From the NCBI GenBank assembly GCA_031270325.1, contig JAISXW010000006.1, positions 1 through 64,000 on the forward strand: a DNA stretch of 64,000 nucleotides. The letters run 5' to 3'. Positions within the stretch are counted from its first letter, which is position 1. The number at the start of each line of letters is the position of its first letter. A model generated the notes under the pieces. The model was not told where the DNA came from. It was given only the letters and a program-made list of their open reading frames with translations, and made no database searches. Positions 1-8,935 of this stretch are shown here, piece after piece. Position numbers and translations under genes: made by a program. This DNA comes from Streptococcaceae bacterium. GTDB taxonomy: Bacteria; Bacillota; Bacilli; Lactobacillales; Streptococcaceae.

Positions 1-40
1 TCAGTTCTTCTTGAAGTTTTATCATGACTCTAGTATATAA

Positions 41-80
41 CAAAAACACTGTAAAGGGTTATGTTCACAGTGTTTTTGTG
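41..80. terminator. Bidirectional intrinsic terminator
   Basis: A 12-bp perfect inverted repeat (CAAAAACACTGT and ACAGTGTTTTTG) encloses a 14-nt loop and has A/T runs at both ends, so it could stop transcription from either side. The gene it serves on the left lies outside the window; the bases to its left show no supportable gene. Confidence 0.65.
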
Positions 81-194
81 AAATGGTAAAGTAGGTTGGC
101 TAGTTTTTCAGCAGTCTCCGTGATGAGAGTAGCCTTTTTTTGTACATAATTTAAGAAACGACCAAGCTATCTTTGAAAAGATTTTTCCTGATTT

Positions 195-495
195 AGGGCA
201 AACTGTACCTTTTGGGTTAAAGTTTCTAGCTTTTAGGTAAAGCATTCTACCTTTCAGGTTAAACTTTCTACCCTTTAGGTTAAACTTCCTACCTTTTAGG
301 TTAAAACTTCTACCTTTTAGGTTAAGCATTCTACCTTTTAGGTTAAGCACTCTACCCTTTAGGTTAAGCATTCTACCTTTTTGGTTAAACATTCTACCTT
401 TTTGGTTAAACTTCCTACCCTTTAGGTTAAGCATCCTACCCTTTAGGTTAAACATTCTACCTATTTAGAGAAACATTCCTCTGATTTAGAGGAAA
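195..495. repeat. 21-bp tandem repeat array 1
   Basis: About twelve 21-bp units, each with a TTAGGTTAA-like core followed by TTCTACC, run in tandem with point variation. Each unit contains the short inverted repeat ACCT-nnn-AGGT. On the minus strand the array is open because 21 is a multiple of three, giving a repeated seven-residue peptide (LNLKGRM-like), but there is no ribosome binding site and the reading frame is best explained as a by-product of the period. The stretch from about 495 to 670 holds no gene I can support. Three other arrays of the same style occur in this window with unrelated unit sequences. Confidence 0.85.
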
Positions 496-670
496 TTGCC
501 GCTTATTAACTGAAACATTGCGCCTCTTTTGACAAACGTCCGTTTCTCAAACACAAGATGGCTGCTTTTGAATAGGGCTGAGCTTGGCGACGACTAGCTT
601 TTAAGCAAGAATCAGCTTTTTTTGGGGGATTTATCACTGCAGAGTTGGCAAAACCTTTAGGTCATCTGTG

Positions 671-1783
671 TTAATTATGTAAAAATTCAAGTGCTTTTTG
701 ATATTTTTTCAACCTTATCTCATCATCTTCTGTCAACTTACCTAGTCGTGACCGATCAGAATTATGTGTTAAATCTGCAAGTTTGACTGTGCGTGCGAGC
801 TTGTTTTGTTTGACATCTTCCAGATAAGTAAAATAGGGTTGATTTTTTTCATGAGTTAAAAGTTTGACTGCTATAATGACCGAACTTGGCATGCCAATTG
901 CTTGTAAATCAGCCTCTGTCACTTCCGTATCTTCAAGTGTATCATGAAGAAAAGCGACAGCCTTTTCCTCATCAGTCGCTACAAAACTTGCAACCTGCTT
1001 AGGATGTTCAATATAGTCAACACCAGCTTTATCTACTTGACCCGTATGAGCTGCTTTGGCTAGTAGATAAGCCCGTCTTGGAAAATCAGTGATATAAACA
1101 CCATGAACGGTATGCTCAACTTCAAAATCAATCATCACACGTTCAATTGCCAAGCGTACATCACTTAAAGGTTGATAATCATCTCGGATGAATTCATTCA
1201 TTTCCTCATCAGTAAATGAATGATCAACTAATTTATGTTTGCGCATCGCCCTACCCCAATCATATTTTGCTGTATCATATTTATGATGCCAATTACTTTC
1301 AACTTGCCATCGCCGAAACAAATAGTAATCTAAACGCTTGATAAATAATAGTTTTAAGTTTTTAGCTAAAGTATCATCAAAAAAATCAGAATAATACTGC
1401 TCTAATACAGGTAGAGGGGAATCTTCATTAATTCCTTCTGGTCGGTTTTGCCATACCTCAAAAGGTTTTTGCCATTCCTTATAAGGTATACCAAAATAAC
1501 AAATTTGATGATACAAAGCTTCATCAAATCGGTTGAGTTTATCCTTCATTTCCTCATAAGACAAATCATAAAAATTCTCTTTTATGATTGATTCATTATT
1601 TAATGACACTGAATCATCATTTTCGGGAGAGTGATGTGTCGTATAGGTTCTATCGGTGCTACTACTTGATGTGATGGTATCTCCATTCAATGACACTAAC
1701 CCACAAATCTCTCGAGACCAATAGGTAGTAATCGTCTGTTTCATCTTTGGTATCTTTGATAAATTTTCTTGACTTTGATCCAT
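671..1783 (-). CDS. HD-domain protein, RelA/SpoT-hydrolase-like
   Basis: A 370-residue protein. The C-terminal half (about residues 205-370) carries an HD-type metal-dependent phosphohydrolase domain resembling the hydrolase half of RelA/SpoT enzymes, with the motifs AHTGQVDKAGVDYIEHP, FLHDTLEDTEV and VKLADLTHNSDRS. The HD pair is in LHDTLED. The N-terminal 200 residues, rich in Trp and Tyr, do not match any domain I recognise, and no (p)ppGpp synthetase domain follows. The start is set by AAAGGA eight bases before the ATG. A hydrolase acting on a nucleotide or alarmone is a reasonable inference; the real substrate cannot be told. It stands alone, divergent from the next small membrane gene. 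Confidence 0.7.
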   Translation of the reverse strand: MDQSQENLSKIPKMKQTITTYWSREICGLVSLNGDTITSSSSTDRTYTTHHSPENDDSVSLNNESIIKENFYDLSYEEMKDKLNRFDEALYHQICYFGIPYKEWQKPFEVWQNRPEGINEDSPLPVLEQYYSDFFDDTLAKNLKLLFIKRLDYYLFRRWQVESNWHHKYDTAKYDWGRAMRKHKLVDHSFTDEEMNEFIRDDYQPLSDVRLAIERVMIDFEVEHTVHGVYITDFPRRAYLLAKAAHTGQVDKAGVDYIEHPKQVASFVATDEEKAVAFLHDTLEDTEVTEADLQAIGMPSSVIIAVKLLTHEKNQPYFTYLEDVKQNKLARTVKLADLTHNSDRSRLGKLTEDDEIRLKKYQKALEFLHN

Positions 1784-1920
1784 GAGTTATCCTTTCAATC
1801 AATTATAGCATAACTCAGCAACAACTTATCGCCAACTAAATGATTAGACAAGGTACGTTTCGAGACGAAAAATAGAAGAGATAGCCTGCGGACAAAGCAC
1901 CCTACACTTGATTAAATGGC

Positions 1921-1950
1921 TTGTAATTGACATCTAATCAGGTGTATAAT
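1921..1950 (+). promoter_or_regulatory. Possible promoter for the small membrane gene at 1972
   Basis: TTGTAA and TATAAT are separated by 18 bp just upstream of the next plus-strand gene. A TTGACA also lies between them but is only 12 bp from the -10, too close to serve as its -35. Confidence 0.4.
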
Positions 1951-1971
1951 GACAGTGAGAGGAGGTTCAAG

Positions 1972-2238
1972 ATGGATAAGTTAGCAAATCTTAAATCATC
2001 AGACGTTAAGGCGTGGCTGCGAAAGCCAGACGGATCAATTATCGCTAAGTTGTTTGTTTTAGGGTTGATTTTTTATTCGGGTATTCTTGTTGGACCTCTG
2101 ATGGTGATTGAGTATTCACTCCGGTTAAAGGAACGGAAACTCAGCGATAGCGAGAGGTTAAACTGCTGGATTAAGTTAGTTTTGCACATCATCTGGTTTG
2201 TCCTCGCTCTAGGCATGTTTATTAAATTTTACAGATAA
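1972..2238 (+). CDS. Small two-helix membrane protein, unknown
   Basis: An 88-residue protein with two hydrophobic segments (about residues 24-45 and 65-85) separated by a basic loop (RLKERK), so probably an integral membrane protein. The start at MDKLANLK is preferred over the longer ORF-track start because GGAGG lies six bases upstream of this ATG. A weak stem followed by a T-run (about 2249-2277) may end its transcript. I do not recognise the family. Confidence 0.6.
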   Translation: MDKLANLKSSDVKAWLRKPDGSIIAKLFVLGLIFYSGILVGPLMVIEYSLRLKERKLSDSERLNCWIKLVLHIIWFVLALGMFIKFYR

Positions 2239-2321
2239 GAGACTAGAAGCACCTTGTAAGTTTAGGGTGTTTTTTTATTACTATTAGGCTAGACATCAAA
2301 AAAAACACTGCCGAGTGCTTT

Positions 2322-2549
2322 TTAACCATATGCAATTATCGCTTCTTGATTTAATTCAGGTTTTGTCCACTTCAACATTACGTTCCGATCGGCACCTTTA
2401 GAAAAAGGCCAGCCGATGTCGCCGTCATCAAATCTTGTTTGGTTTGTTTCTCGATTAATAAAACCACTAACCGTTTTTCCATTAGTAGAAGTTTTAAATT
2501 CATATTCCCACTCAACGCCATTGATTCCTAAAAATTTAATGATTAACAT
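2322..2549 (-). CDS. Small protein, immunity-like, paralogue of the gene at 33963
   Basis: A 75-residue protein starting at MLIIKFLG, chosen because AAAGGAG lies eight bases upstream. It has the same length as the product of the gene at 33963-34190, and the last 17 residues are identical (KWTKPELNQEAIIAYG core), as is the DNA around the stop codon; the first halves differ much more. Because the second copy overlaps a phage-head gene with a toxin-like C-terminus, an immunity or antitoxin role is my inference. A small hairpin with a T-run (about 2298-2322) overlaps the stop codon. Confidence 0.6.
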   Translation of the reverse strand: MLIIKFLGINGVEWEYEFKTSTNGKTVSGFINRETNQTRFDDGDIGWPFSKGADRNVMLKWTKPELNQEAIIAYG

Positions 2550-2718
2550 CTGATTGACTCCTTTCAAAGAGATTGTTTGTTGTAGCGAATGCTTCGTTCG
2601 AGTATTTTATTTAGTAATCATAGTCGGATTTTTTTAACTCTTTCTGTCACTCTTGCCGTTTTTTAAAACTGTCAATCGCTTTTTGCTCTGAAATGCTATC
2701 AGCTTATTCCAAACAATT

Positions 2719-3051
2719 TCAACCCGAAATCCAGCAAGCATATCGCTCACCTTTATCAAACGCTCTAATCGCCGTCAAGATATGATGCGAGCTTAACTGT
2801 GGATAGGTAGATTGATATTCTTGTCCATCTATCGTAGGAAATCTGAGGACTTGGAAATGCGGTTGTAAGTCATATCCCAGCGGTTTTGCTCTTAAGTGTA
2901 ATGGACGCGGGTCATAGGTTTGCCAATCTAAATCAATAACTGCAACACCCCAATTATTATATTTTCCTCGTACTATATCTGGCGACACTGGGGCCCAGTA
3001 GAATTTGAACTTATTGCCTTTTTTATTAATTAAATAATATTGACCATTCAT
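2719..3051 (-). CDS. Hypothetical small protein, possible immunity protein
   Basis: A 110-residue soluble protein rich in aromatic residues (FKFYWAPVSPD, NNWGVAVIDLDW). AAAAGGAG lies upstream of the ATG. No signal peptide or membrane helix. I do not recognise the family. It sits between two other small genes on the same strand; such clusters of unrelated small genes with good ribosome binding sites are typical of orphan immunity genes or phage accessory genes, but nothing in the sequence proves this. Confidence 0.55.
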   Translation of the reverse strand: MNGQYYLINKKGNKFKFYWAPVSPDIVRGKYNNWGVAVIDLDWQTYDPRPLHLRAKPLGYDLQPHFQVLRFPTIDGQEYQSTYPQLSSHHILTAIRAFDKGERYACWISG

Positions 3052-3074
3052 ATCAAACTCCTTTTATGACAAGG

Positions 3075-3374
3075 CTAATAAATATCCCAGAACATATCAT
3101 GCCACTCTTCTTCAGACATCTCGCCAGAAAAAAACAGATTAATTAAGGCTTTGATATTTTTAAAATCACTATTAGCATCCGATTCTAAATCATGAAATAC
3201 AGTTGTGAACATCATACCATAAATCCCACAAGTAATAACAAAAGGAGGACCGCCTTTCGCAATACTCTCAAGCGTTATCCGTGCGCCATCTGTACTTTCG
3301 TCGTCTTTAAGAATAATACCGCCTTCAGAACCTTCCAAGCCAATTGTCAGACCTTCATTATACTTATGCCACAT
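3075..3374 (-). CDS. Hypothetical acidic small protein, possible immunity protein
   Basis: The likely start is MWHKYNEG (about 100 residues), because GGGAGAGAAG lies just before this ATG; the longer ORF-track start adds an unlikely hydrophobic leader. The protein is acidic, with a C-terminal stretch GEMSEEEWHDMFWDIY and an internal GGPPFVITCGIYGMM. Small acidic proteins of this kind are often immunity proteins to nuclease toxins. No toxin gene is next to it, so it would be an orphan. Family not recognised. Confidence 0.55.
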   Translation of the reverse strand: MWHKYNEGLTIGLEGSEGGIILKDDESTDGARITLESIAKGGPPFVITCGIYGMMFTTVFHDLESDANSDFKNIKALINLFFSGEMSEEEWHDMFWDIY

Positions 3375-3437
3375 CAACTTCTCTCCCATAAAGATAACGA
3401 TGACCATCGTAGTAAAACGGTCAACAGCTTAAAATCC

Positions 3438-4055
3438 CTAAGCATTTCTCTGACCAAGAATCCGAGTAAACTCTGTTTTCAAAGTATTATAGATGAGTGT
3501 GGCTTTCTCGCCGAATTGTTTTTGCAATTTGGTGTGAAACTCTGTCTTATCTTGTTCGGTTTTGAACAGGTTGTAAATATATTTGTAGTCTGTCGGTTTG
3601 ATTTTTAAATCTTTGAGGCTGCTTCTGATTGTCTTTTGATCTGCTGTTGTCAAGTGACCGGTTTGTTTGACGGCATTTTTTTCTTTGACCACGGTCTTGA
3701 TTGCTTTGCCTGACAAGGTTTGTTTGACCAAGATTTTAACAGCTGGATTGGCTTGTCGCCAAAAATCAATGACGGCATCATAGCCCCGATCTTTACTGAC
3801 AATCGTAAAAGACTTGTCAGTTTGCGTCACCACTAAGCTACCCAAGAGTGTTGCCAATTGAAAATCAAGATAGTCTGGCTGTGTTTTTTCGGTCACATAC
3901 AGCTTGATGTTTTTTGACATAATCTTTTTCAAATCTACAGCTGGTATTTTGGCTGATTGGCCAATGAACAAATAAATTTCATCAGCAGTTGAAATGGCTT
4001 CAATGCCATCAAAACCGTTCTGATGTACGTTTTCATAATCAATTAAGTAAATCAT
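3438..4055 (-). CDS. PIN/NYN-like RNA-binding or nuclease-fold protein
   Basis: 205 residues starting MIYLIDYENVHQNGF, the hallmark first strand of a PIN-like domain with an acidic Asp (D6) and Asn (N9). Later acidic positions appear in PDYLDFQLATLLG and SKDRGYDAVIDFW, matching the expected layout of PIN/NYN metal-binding residues. The C-terminal 70 residues are basic and helical (KTEQDKTEFHTKLQKQFG). It follows the kinase gene at 4101 on the same strand with a 45-bp gap. A nuclease function is inferred from the fold only. Confidence 0.65.
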   Translation of the reverse strand: MIYLIDYENVHQNGFDGIEAISTADEIYLFIGQSAKIPAVDLKKIMSKNIKLYVTEKTQPDYLDFQLATLLGSLVVTQTDKSFTIVSKDRGYDAVIDFWRQANPAVKILVKQTLSGKAIKTVVKEKNAVKQTGHLTTADQKTIRSSLKDLKIKPTDYKYIYNLFKTEQDKTEFHTKLQKQFGEKATLIYNTLKTEFTRILGQRNA

Positions 4056-4100
4056 AGTTACTTCTTTCTATTTATTGCGAGTCTGTCGCATTCGTCACGG

Positions 4101-4685
4101 TCAGGTCAGATGAAAGGTTGTCACGATTTGATCAGCGACTTGTTGTGCGGCTAAGTGTGTATTGTTGATTTTGAGATAGCTAACGTTGGGGAAGCGGTGC
4201 AAAATTTCACCATCAAGCGAATTTAAGCGATGTATGTCGGCGGCAGCGAGTAACTCGCTTTCCGAAAAGGCAATATCTCGTTTAGAAGGTTTGGCTGCTA
4301 GCCGATCCTCATGCTGATTTCGAGCCAGACGCACATCAAGGTTGGCAACAAGTTCAACAAAATAAATCGCTTGTCCCGCAGACGAGAATATCTGTACGAT
4401 CTCATCAAAGAAGGCCATATCCTCCTCAATATCAAAAGCCATGACGGCGGTAAAAATAAGACTTGTCGTCACATTTGTTGGCGTATTTTCAGTGAAGGCT
4501 TTGAATAAGCCCCGTCGAGTTTGCCTAGATAGCTCAAAAGTCGCTGATGTAAAGCCTAAAAATTTAGAGAAAATATCAATCGTTTCATGATTGAATAAAA
4601 GCCTGCCGTCAATTCTTTTTTCTAGCGCACGACCAACAGTCATCTTCCCCACAGCCTGTGGTCCGAAAATTAAAATCAAGCTCAT
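4101..4685 (-). CDS. P-loop ATP-binding protein, shikimate-kinase-like
   Basis: 194 residues with an N-terminal Walker A motif (IFGPQAVGKMTVG) directly after the start, followed by a helix and the NHETIDIF segment typical of small P-loop kinases that act on metabolites. The middle contains FVELVANLDVRLARNQHEDR, which resembles the LID region of such kinases. Substrate unknown. It lies 28 bp downstream of whiA and probably shares the long minus-strand transcript. Confidence 0.65.
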   Translation of the reverse strand: MSLILIFGPQAVGKMTVGRALEKRIDGRLLFNHETIDIFSKFLGFTSATFELSRQTRRGLFKAFTENTPTNVTTSLIFTAVMAFDIEEDMAFFDEIVQIFSSAGQAIYFVELVANLDVRLARNQHEDRLAAKPSKRDIAFSESELLAAADIHRLNSLDGEILHRFPNVSYLKINNTHLAAQQVADQIVTTFHLT

Positions 4686-4713
4686 CTCTTTCTTCCTACT
4701 CTCTATGCTCAGG

Positions 4714-5634
4714 CTAACGCCTACTCTCGTCAGTCGCCCGAGGCAATTGACTTGCCAGCTCCTTAATTTTTCTCAAGCGGTGGTTGACTCCTGATTTGCC
4801 TAGCGGTGTGGCGAGTGTTTGCCCGAGTGCCACAATTGTTGCATCTGGATTGGCGATTCGAGCTAGGGCAATCTCCCGCAGATTATCCGGTAGTTTATTC
4901 TGACTTTGGAGTAATTTGATGGCCTCGATCACAGCTTGGGCGGCGTTGACTGTTTTGCCAATATTAGCCGCCTCAAAATTGGTTTGTCGGTTCGCCCTGT
5001 TGCGCATTTCCCGCACGATTTTAGCGTCTTCAAACTTAAATCTGGCTTTATTGGCGCCAATCAAACTGAGAAAGTCGATCAACATCTCAGAATTCGATAG
5101 ATAAGTCACGACCCTTGTCTTGCGGACAATCGTCTTGCTGACGATACCGAAAGTTGCCAGTAACTGTTGTAAGTCTAGCGCATGTTCTTCATAATAAGAA
5201 GCGATTTCCAAGTGATATTTGGCGTGTTCAGGATCGCTGACACTGCCGCTGCTGAGAAAAGCACCACGTAGATAATCAACTGCCATCTTCTCATCAAACT
5301 TGACAGAGTCTGGCACACCGTGATCCAATAGCAGACTGTCGGCTAACTCAAAGCGATCCAAAACCTCCGACACCTTGTCGCTAATGACTAGCGTATAAAC
5401 ACGATTCTTAGACAAGGTCGTCTTTTGATGTGTTCGGATACTGGCCTGAATCCCATAGTTTGCAGACAAAGCCTTGTAAATAAAGCGAGCCGTGGTCGTG
5501 TTTTCAGTCGTGATCGACAGGGTCAAGCCATTTGAAATGCCTAACACACCATTCATCCGTAGCAAAGCAATCATCACACCGTCCGTCACAGCGGCTTGGG
5601 TCAGCTCTTTTTTGACTTCAGTTGTAAAACTCAT
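4714..5634 (-). CDS. whiA: Sporulation-type regulator WhiA
   Basis: 306 residues. WhiA is a DNA-binding protein with a degenerate LAGLIDADG homing-endonuclease-like N-terminal domain (RGAFLSSGSVSDPEHAKYHLEI here) and a C-terminal helix-turn-helix (LGQTLATPLGKSGVNHRLRKI). In Firmicutes it affects cell division and chromosome segregation. Length is normal for the family. The start codon overlaps the yvcK stop as ATGA, so the two are translationally coupled. The adjacent rapZ and yvcK give the conserved three-gene block found across Firmicutes. Confidence 0.95.
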   Translation of the reverse strand: MSFTTEVKKELTQAAVTDGVMIALLRMNGVLGISNGLTLSITTENTTTARFIYKALSANYGIQASIRTHQKTTLSKNRVYTLVISDKVSEVLDRFELADSLLLDHGVPDSVKFDEKMAVDYLRGAFLSSGSVSDPEHAKYHLEIASYYEEHALDLQQLLATFGIVSKTIVRKTRVVTYLSNSEMLIDFLSLIGANKARFKFEDAKIVREMRNRANRQTNFEAANIGKTVNAAQAVIEAIKLLQSQNKLPDNLREIALARIANPDATIVALGQTLATPLGKSGVNHRLRKIKELASQLPRATDESRR

Positions 5635-6608
5635 GACGTCTGATGCTCGCTAATTCTCATGATTTCCTCTGTCACCGCATCGCCATTGTGAAAGGCACCG
5701 CCATCGACTAACTTGAGAAAGTTGTTGGAAATTACCCGCACATTTTCGGCCTGTAAGCCTGCAAAATCGTGCTTGACTTGGACGAGGTATTCGTCAAACT
5801 TATTGCTATTCATATAGCTGTCTGGTACGGTCTCGACATTGACCAAGACAGTGTCAATAAAGCCTGCTCCAACGTGTTGGTGTAAGACTTTGACGTGATC
5901 GGCATCGGTAAAGTTTTCTGTCTCGCCACGCTGAGTCATGATATTGCAGACATAGACGACCTGTGCCTCAGTCTTGAGCAAGGCCTCCCGTATCTCCGAA
6001 ATGACCACATTAGGTAAAATCGACGTGAACAAACTCCCCGGCCCCATGACAATCGTATCCGCAGACATAATCGCCTTGACAACGTGCCGTGAAGCTGTCG
6101 GTTCTTCGTCATTGTAGGTATTGGTCACATAGACATGGTCAATCGTCCCCGGATAATCGGCAATATGGCTCTCCCCTACCACTTCTGTCTGGTCTTGAAA
6201 GACAGCGTGTAAGGTCAGAGCCGCTTCGCTTGAGGGTAAGATCCGCCCTTGAACGTGAAAGAATTTAGATAAGATCTGAATCGCATTATAAGTCGAGCCT
6301 TGCATTTCAGAGATACCCGCAATGACCAGATTCCCAATGGGATGACCGCTTAAAGGCCCATCATCCGCACGAAATCGGTATTGAAAGATTTGTTCATAGA
6401 GTCTGGGCATATCACTCATGGCGACCAAGACTTTGCGTAAATCTCCGGGAGGGGCAATATCTAACACGCCCCGAAGTTCTCCAGAACTCCCTCCATCATC
6501 AGCCACTGTGACAATCGCGGTCAAATCCACAAACTCTTGTCTCAAGGAATTGAGAATGACGGGAATACCTGTCCCACCACCAATCACCACAATTTTTTTC
6601 TTTCTCAT
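5631..6608 (-). CDS. yvcK: Gluconeogenesis/cell-wall factor YvcK (GlmR)
   Basis: A UDP-sugar-binding protein of the CofD-like fold that in Bacillus links carbon flow to cell-wall precursor synthesis through GlmS. Motifs visible are [15 protein letters not shown] at the N-terminus, [13 protein letters not shown] and GPGSLFTSI. The start MRKKKIVV is chosen because its ATG overlaps the rapZ stop codon as ATGA; the ORF-track start 20 codons earlier would run far into rapZ and adds a non-homologous leader. The resulting length (325 residues) fits the family. Confidence 0.93.
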   Translation of the reverse strand: MRKKKIVVIGGGTGIPVILNSLRQEFVDLTAIVTVADDGGSSGELRGVLDIAPPGDLRKVLVAMSDMPRLYEQIFQYRFRADDGPLSGHPIGNLVIAGISEMQGSTYNAIQILSKFFHVQGRILPSSEAALTLHAVFQDQTEVVGESHIADYPGTIDHVYVTNTYNDEEPTASRHVVKAIMSADTIVMGPGSLFTSILPNVVISEIREALLKTEAQVVYVCNIMTQRGETENFTDADHVKVLHQHVGAGFIDTVLVNVETVPDSYMNSNKFDEYLVQVKHDFAGLQAENVRVISNNFLKLVDGGAFHNGDAVTEEIMRISEHQTS

Positions 6609-7498
6609 GAGCGATTCACCGTTTCCTTCCGTCTGTCTTTGTCCCGATGACTGAGATGTACGGGCCACTTGTCAGCTGTCAGCTCCTCGGCTATCCGTTT
6701 GGCAAAGGCGACACTCCGGTGTTGTCCTCCCGTACAGCCGACAGCAATCACTAGGACTGACTTGCCTTCTTTTTGGTAACCGGGAATAATCGGATTGAGC
6801 ATGCCCATCAAGTTCGTATAGAAAGCTTCTGACTCAGGCGCTCCCATGACATATTGGTAGACTGCTTGATCAAGCCCTGTCTGGTTGCGCAATTCTGGGA
6901 TATAGTGAGGATTGGGTAGGAATCTAACATCAAATACCAAGTCAGCGTCTAATGGTAGCCCGTACTTGAACCCGAAACTCATCACTTCGATTCTAAAAGG
7001 AAGGGTCGTGTTCTCAGTCGCAAATTGTTGGCTGATCTGTGTCCGAAGATTGCGAGGTGTTAGCTTGCTGGTGTCGATTACGTGTTGTGAACTAGACTTC
7101 AGAGGCGACAATAAGTCACGCTCCCGAACGATACCGTCTAAGACTCGACCCTCTTCGGCGAGTGGATGACTCCGCCGTGTTTCCTTGTAGCGTGCGACTA
7201 ATTCTTCATCAGAGCTATCCAAAAATAGCAAGCGGAAGTCAACATTGGGGTTATCGGATAAGTCATTGACGATAGCGGATAAGTCATCAAAAAATCTCCG
7301 ACTGCGCATATCCACAACCATGGCAACCTTATCAATGTCGCCGGTTTCAGATGTCGTCAGCAGACTGACAAATTTGTCAATCAGATTGGCGGGCATATTA
7401 TCCACCGTAAAGTAACCCATATCCTCAAAGGATTGAATGGCAACGGTCTTGCCAGCCCCACTCATCCCAGTAATAATCACTAAATTAATTTTTTGCAT
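6605..7498 (-). CDS. rapZ: RNase adapter / nucleotide-binding protein RapZ (YvcJ)
   Basis: 297 residues. N-terminal P-loop ([12 protein letters not shown]) and C-terminal signature [16 protein letters not shown] identify the RapZ/YvcJ family, which binds nucleotides and in Gram-negatives regulates small RNAs for glucosamine-6-phosphate synthase; in Firmicutes it is always found with yvcK and whiA. Also seen are [18 protein letters not shown] and [24 protein letters not shown]. It is the first gene of the coupled rapZ-yvcK-whiA set, 34 bp after the upstream membrane-protein gene. Confidence 0.95.
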   Translation of the reverse strand: MQKINLVIITGMSGAGKTVAIQSFEDMGYFTVDNMPANLIDKFVSLLTTSETGDIDKVAMVVDMRSRRFFDDLSAIVNDLSDNPNVDFRLLFLDSSDEELVARYKETRRSHPLAEEGRVLDGIVRERDLLSPLKSSSQHVIDTSKLTPRNLRTQISQQFATENTTLPFRIEVMSFGFKYGLPLDADLVFDVRFLPNPHYIPELRNQTGLDQAVYQYVMGAPESEAFYTNLMGMLNPIIPGYQKEGKSVLVIAVGCTGGQHRSVAFAKRIAEELTADKWPVHLSHRDKDRRKETVNRS

Positions 7499-7532
7499 TT
7501 AAGACTCCTATATTCAGATGTGTCGCAAGCGT

Positions 7533-8159
7533 TTAGTTCAGCCTCCTTTGACCGCCAAAATATCTTTTGCTTTTGACTAATAAAACCAGCCAGAAAGCGA
7601 CATAAAGGAGGCCGAAGATGATAAAGCAGAGCATGAAATAAGTTTCAGGTAGGATGTTAATCACAGGGTCAGTCGCTGGATCAAACAACCAAGTCGTATC
7701 ACGAAAAAAGAGTTGATGAAAGCTGATAAAAATCGGTTCAAAGCCACCGAATAGGGCAATGCCCAAGATGATCAGCGGAATCAGGAGACAAATCTTAAGC
7801 CCTTGATAAAATTGCCGATAAATCCCCTTTTGGATCAAGCGATAAGCCGGTATTGCTAGCAGCACCATGACGACAAAAGCGAGGAGAAACAACTGTTTGA
7901 CGTCCGCAAAATGCTTTAAACCGCCTGCCGAACTCGAAAAGTCTGGCAGCTTTAGTGTGCTAACCCACGGCTTGAGCAGATAGGCCATCAAGACATCAAA
8001 GTTATCATGAATCGTTTGCCGACTCAGATCGGTCAGCTGAGGGAGTTTCAAGACATCAATCAAGCTCAGAAATAGCGGAATCGCTAGCAAGATGGTTAGA
8101 GAGGCGCTGGTCGCAATCGACCACACAATCGTCAAAGAAAAGTGAAGTTTAGCTTTCAT
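7533..8159 (-). CDS. TIGR01906/DUF1461-like integral membrane protein
   Basis: About 208 residues beginning MKAKLHFSLTIVW. I place the start here, ten bases after the stop of the HAD phosphatase gene, because the longer ORF-track start overlaps that gene by 68 bp with an unrelated leader. Four or five hydrophobic segments are visible (near residues 10-30, 80-100, 110-135 and 175-200) with a large extracytoplasmic loop, the layout of the DUF1461 family, whose role is unknown. It sits between the HAD phosphatase and rapZ on a continuous minus-strand run of genes. Confidence 0.75.
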   Translation of the reverse strand: MKAKLHFSLTIVWSIATSASLTILLAIPLFLSLIDVLKLPQLTDLSRQTIHDNFDVLMAYLLKPWVSTLKLPDFSSSAGGLKHFADVKQLFLLAFVVMVLLAIPAYRLIQKGIYRQFYQGLKICLLIPLIILGIALFGGFEPIFISFHQLFFRDTTWLFDPATDPVINILPETYFMLCFIIFGLLYVAFWLVLLVKSKRYFGGQRRLN

Positions 8160-8169
8160 CCTAGCACAC

Positions 8170-8934
8170 TCACAACTGCCAGTCGTCGAGCGAGGCGACG
8201 ACATAGGTTGGTGCAATCGGTAACTGCTGGACATCATCAGCTTTGGTAAAGCCTGTTGTCACGAGCAAGGTGTCGATATCATTATCAATCCCAGCCCGAA
8301 TATCCGTCAGGTAGTTGTCCCCGACCATCAATAGCTCTCGCCGTGGGATACCAATCCGATCGACCGCCTTGCTCATGATGATGGCATTGGGTTTGCCGAT
8401 AAAGATCGGCTTAATGCGTGTCGCAGCTGCCAAGAGTTGATTGATACTTCCAGCCCCCGGCAAGAGTCCCCGTTCTGTCGGAATACTCAAATCAGGATTC
8501 GTCCCGATAAACATCGCCCCATTGGCAATGGCAAGTGTGGCGAGGGTCAACTTTTCATAGGTTAAGTCATTGTCCAAGCCAACCACAACATAGGCTGGGT
8601 GCTCCGTGTCTCGTTGATAGGTCGCATAGATGGCGGACTTGAGCCCAGACTCGCCGATGACATAGGCGGTATCGCCTTTTGCCATGTCGTTCATGTAGTC
8701 CAATGTCGCCAGTGTCGCCGTATAGATCGTTTCCTCGGCTGTGATAATGTCAAACTTGTCCCGCAGACGTGCCTGAACTTGTGCAGGCGTTTTGGTCGTG
8801 TTATTGGTCACGAACAGATAGGGCAGGTTTTGCGCTTGTAGCCGTTTGACAAACCGCGTGCCTGCTTCGATTTTGTCTTCGCCTAGATAGATCGTCCCGT
8901 CTAGGTCAATCAAGTAGCCTTTGTATGTCTTCAT
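8170..8934 (-). CDS. HAD superfamily (TIGR01457, NagD/YutF-like) phosphatase
   Basis: 254 residues. HAD motif I is [13 protein letters not shown] with the nucleophile and acid Asp pair; motif II is FVTNNTTKT; the cap-linked Lys is in [11 protein letters not shown] and the last acidic motif is [23 protein letters not shown]. These mark the HAD-IIA group, which dephosphorylates small sugar or nucleotide phosphates. The gene starts one base after the acyl-ACP thioesterase stop, so they are surely cotranscribed. Confidence 0.88.
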   Translation of the reverse strand: MKTYKGYLIDLDGTIYLGEDKIEAGTRFVKRLQAQNLPYLFVTNNTTKTPAQVQARLRDKFDIITAEETIYTATLATLDYMNDMAKGDTAYVIGESGLKSAIYATYQRDTEHPAYVVVGLDNDLTYEKLTLATLAIANGAMFIGTNPDLSIPTERGLLPGAGSINQLLAAATRIKPIFIGKPNAIIMSKAVDRIGIPRRELLMVGDNYLTDIRAGIDNDIDTLLVTTGFTKADDVQQLPIAPTYVVASLDDWQL

Positions 8935-8935
8935 A

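Noticed and set aside
1-24. Possible ORF start on the minus strand leaving the left edge (MIKLQEEL)
   Set aside because: Only eight codons visible and no ribosome binding site, so it cannot be supported.
108-455. 115-residue minus-strand ORF with seven-residue repeats
   Set aside because: It is the translation of the 21-bp array; no ribosome binding site, and the sister array with 22-bp period shows that the reading frame is not the reason for the repeat.
3192-3608. 138-residue plus-strand ORF
   Set aside because: Antisense to two minus-strand genes with clear start signals; no homology seen.
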